64,000 bases of DNA, taken from Adiantum capillus-veneris (lineage: Eukaryota > Streptophyta > Polypodiopsida > Polypodiales > Pteridaceae). The notes beneath the pieces were generated by a model. It searched no databases. It had not been told where the DNA came from and saw nothing but the letters and a program-made list of their open reading frames with translations. Position 1 is the first letter of the stretch, and each line of letters begins with the position of its first letter. The position numbers were made by a program, and so were the translations under genes. The stretch spans positions 4,686,312 to 4,750,311 of the forward strand of contig CM043945.1 in NCBI GenBank assembly GCA_014529385.2, given 5' to 3'. This document shows, one piece after another, positions 61,484-64,000 of the stretch.

Positions 61484-62275
61484 CTACTTGGCTAAGAAGC
61501 TGTATGACTTGAAGATATACTTCATCTTCTTGTGTCCCTTGCCACGTCCTCCATTTCTTCCTCCTCTTTGTAAGTTACCCTGGTTGACTTGAGGTTGGTG
61601 GATAGGCCTACTCATAGCTCTAGGATCAAACTCTTGGGGAGAGTTACTCTTATATTGTCCTATTTGACCGCATCCATAACGACTTATATCTTGTAACGTT
61701 TGTTTCAGGGTCACTACAACGGTTACTATATGCCATTGACTTCCGTGGTTAAAATTCCCTCTAGCTCTTCCTCTATAATTGCTATAGTGGCTTGGCCTTG
61801 AGAAGGGAATCTTGAATTGATATAGGTCTTATGGCTTTGAGACGTGCACTCAAAAGTTTATTGAGGACTTCCTAGAATTGGGCAATTTGTTGCTCCATGG
61901 TCATCTGAGGAGCATAACGTCGTAAAGACAAAAACTCGGTTTAGTGCTTCTCTAGTGAAATTCCTAACTGGCGTAGACTAAAGAATTCATTAATCTTAAT
62001 GACTTGGTGAGCAAGAGGGAGATAGCGTTCTATGATGGCATGCTTCATCTTCTCCCATAGCTTGGCATCTACACTGAAGTGGAACATACCCAGCATTGTT
62101 TCGTTTTTTGGAGCAGTTTCCGCAGTTATAAAATAATCATCCACATCCTCTATCCATGATTCTGCATCCCGCTCTAGATTGGGTCCTTCTCCCTTGAACA
62201 TAGGGAGTTGGACTTGCTTTAATAGTAATTTCTTTGCTTGTGTAATAGTGTAGAGGCTATTTACACGTGAGTTAT
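61484..62275 (-). pseudogene. Gag of the defective chromovirus
   Basis: SLYTITQAKKLLLKQ then MFKGEGPNLERDAESWIEDV, DDYFITAETAPKNETMLGMF, IIERYLPLAHQVIKINEFFS and RRYAPQMTMEQQIAQF, closely matching the Gag-only element's protein. The RG-rich part (RGGRNGGRGKGHKK) lies near 61540. No protease or RT follows: the next recognisable sequence is the integrase start only tens of bases later, so roughly 2 kb of coding is missing. As in the relative, no ATG precedes the first conserved block in frame. Confidence 0.82.
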
Positions 62276-63092
62276 CATGGGATTAATTTATGGAGTTTAG
62301 TATTATTTAATATTTTTTTTCTACTTTATTTCTATTTTCAAAACATTTTGTACTTCATTCACATTGCAATGATCAAACAATAAATCCACTATTCTTTATT
62401 CAAATAAACATGATATACAATATTCGAAGAAAACCCATGGTATATACAATGATTGAATACAATAAAACTAATATGTACTAGGATATAAATACTCCTATAT
62501 GGAAATCCTATGCACCTTGGGTGGGTCAGATACAGGATCACAAAATACAACATCTCTTGGCCCTCTAAAAGTAGGGCCTACACCCAAGGGCCTAATCTTT
62601 CCTGGATAGACTATAGCAGTTACTAGATCAAATACCCATTGATTTTGTGACACGAGAATACCATCTACTACGAGGGTTTCATTTGGATCCTCTATCTCTA
62701 TGAAAACATATACTTGAATTACTCAAAGCTCCTTGGTCCACTTGAGTCTTTTGAGATTTAATCCAAAACCTTCCAATTCTCCCGCATCTATGACGAAGAC
62801 CCCACCAGACCCTCTCCAACTAATCCCCCATGTGGGTGGGGAAAACATGTAGTCCAAAAGCTTCATTAAATTCTTTTGAACTATGTATTTTTGGGATGTG
62901 CAGCTCCCATAAACATGATATTGAAGATCATAAACTTGCGGAAGGCTTGATGGAATTTTTCCAGCAAAGATTCAGACAATTTTCTCTTTCTCTCTCTCTC
63001 TCATTTCAATTACACACATTTTAAATTTATTTTCTGAAAACCCAATTTCCCATAAGACCTTAATCTTACCCCTAGATCTAAGACCTTAATTA
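62276..63092 (-). other. Leader of the defective chromovirus
   Basis: About 0.8 kb between primer site and gag without supported coding. A short CT run lies at 62985-63002. Confidence 0.5.
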
Positions 63093-63112
63093 ACACATGC
63101 TCTGATACCAAG
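63093..63112 (-). promoter_or_regulatory. Primer-binding site (initiator Met tRNA)
   Basis: Immediately inside the 5' LTR, the minus strand reads CTTGGTATCAGAGCATG, with an exact TGGTATCAGAGC. Confidence 0.92.
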
Positions 63113-64000
63113 TGAAAGATCCCCAACCCGCCGACACAAAGTCAAGATGGGGTCCTTGACAGGTCTCGAGGCCTATTAAAACTCAGAGTATCTAAGTAAA
63201 AAGGGTCTTGGGAATAGACCTTTACCATTGATAATGGCTTGGGTCTATAGCCCTAGAAGAAGACCTAGTCTTGTCTCACAACAAAAATGGGACAACATCT
63301 TAAAATTTCAAAACTCTTTCGGCGCTATAACTTCCACAAATTGGGCTAACGTATCCTCCACCAATGATTTTTTTCCCCAGCAAATGTGAGGGTATAGCCG
63401 CTGGTGGACTCCTCTTCCAAGTAAAGAAGTTCTCTAAAAGTTATTAGTGCACGGGGATGGATAGTTACCTGAATAATCAGGTCCACCTATCCATGATTGA
63501 CAACTTTAGTCAATCCCCACTTACCACCCTACACTCACACATGATTCTTTTGTTTTCTAATTACTACCACATTCTTTTAACATTTAAAATAATGGTTTTT
63601 TAAAGCTTTTCCATACCATAATTTTCTAAGAGAACTCAAGGAGATCAGCATTAAAAATAGTCTTTCCAAAAACAAACATCTTTTGACTTAAGACAAGGTA
63701 CAGTCACTTATAATATTTCCTGACAACCCTGACAAATACTCCACTTGTCTCAAGCACACTTATACATGGGTGAAACAAACAACACCCTTCCTTATTTATA
63801 ATCTGGTTGGAAACCCATCACCCAAAGTTCAGGAGATCCATATGCCAAACCAATTGCCCATACAATCAAGCTGTTCTCCTAGGATAAAAACGGTATCCTA
63901 CATTGTATCCACAAACATACACATGTAGGGGGTAAAGACTCCACGTACATGGGGGAAACCAATTCATCCATGGCTGACAAGCCATCATTACTCATCACTT
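63113..64000 (-). repeat. 5' LTR of the defective chromovirus, running off the window
   Basis: It begins on the plus strand TGAAAGATCCCCAACCCGCC, the 3' terminus in the element's orientation, which resembles the TGTGAGGTCCCCACCCCGCC end of the Gag-only LTR. At least 888 bases lie in the window. The fragment at 27880-27989 is the same end. Confidence 0.8.

Overview
The window is land-plant nuclear DNA made almost entirely of transposable elements inserted into one another, plus one long decayed pentatricopeptide-repeat (PPR) region. The evidence is plant-type Ty3/gypsy (chromovirus and Tat-like) and Ty1/copia elements, plant tRNA primer sites (initiator Met, and a site of the Asp type used by Athila-like elements), a LINE, very long AG/CT and AC microsatellites, and PLS-type PPR repeats. 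The style of the LINE and PPR sequences recalls fern genomes, but that is an inference I could not test. I see no intact host gene, tRNA gene, rRNA gene or CRISPR array.

Layout. 1-2340: 3' end of a plus-strand chromovirus with a probable 3' LTR. 2340-6800: a leader full of palindromes, a decayed gag, a captured piece of a DEAD-box helicase gene, then a polypurine tract and LTR start. 6800-10090: anonymous DNA with AG, CT and poly-C tracts. 10100-12700: a decayed LINE. 12720-14440 and 24609-26110: an unrecognised minus-strand coiled-coil reading frame, split by a complete LTR element (14446-24603, target duplication AGTAA) that encodes Gag and two protease-like domains but no reverse transcriptase. 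27990-41930: a second, minus-strand copy of that family. Its 3' LTR is split by a complete Tat-like element (28111-36919) whose gag-pol is one frame with three stops. About 41940-52478: a copia element, split by a young Gag-only element (44441-51608, target duplication TTTAT). 53216-58500: degenerate PPR array. 58790 to the end: a chromovirus related to the Gag-only element, with protease and RT missing.

How the parts relate. Two non-autonomous families are present: the RT-less two-protease family (two copies) and the Gag-only family (one copy, nearly identical 2.77-kb LTRs). The Gag-only element shares Gag, primer site and polypurine context with the defective chromovirus at 60-63 kb, so that lineage is a plausible source of the missing enzymes. 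Its gag frame has no nearby ATG. A short open frame inside the LTR, starting in a good ATG context, ends at a GT whose phase matches an AG in front of gag. This suggests that the start codon lies in the LTR and is joined by splicing across the primer-binding site, which I consider the most interesting observation here.
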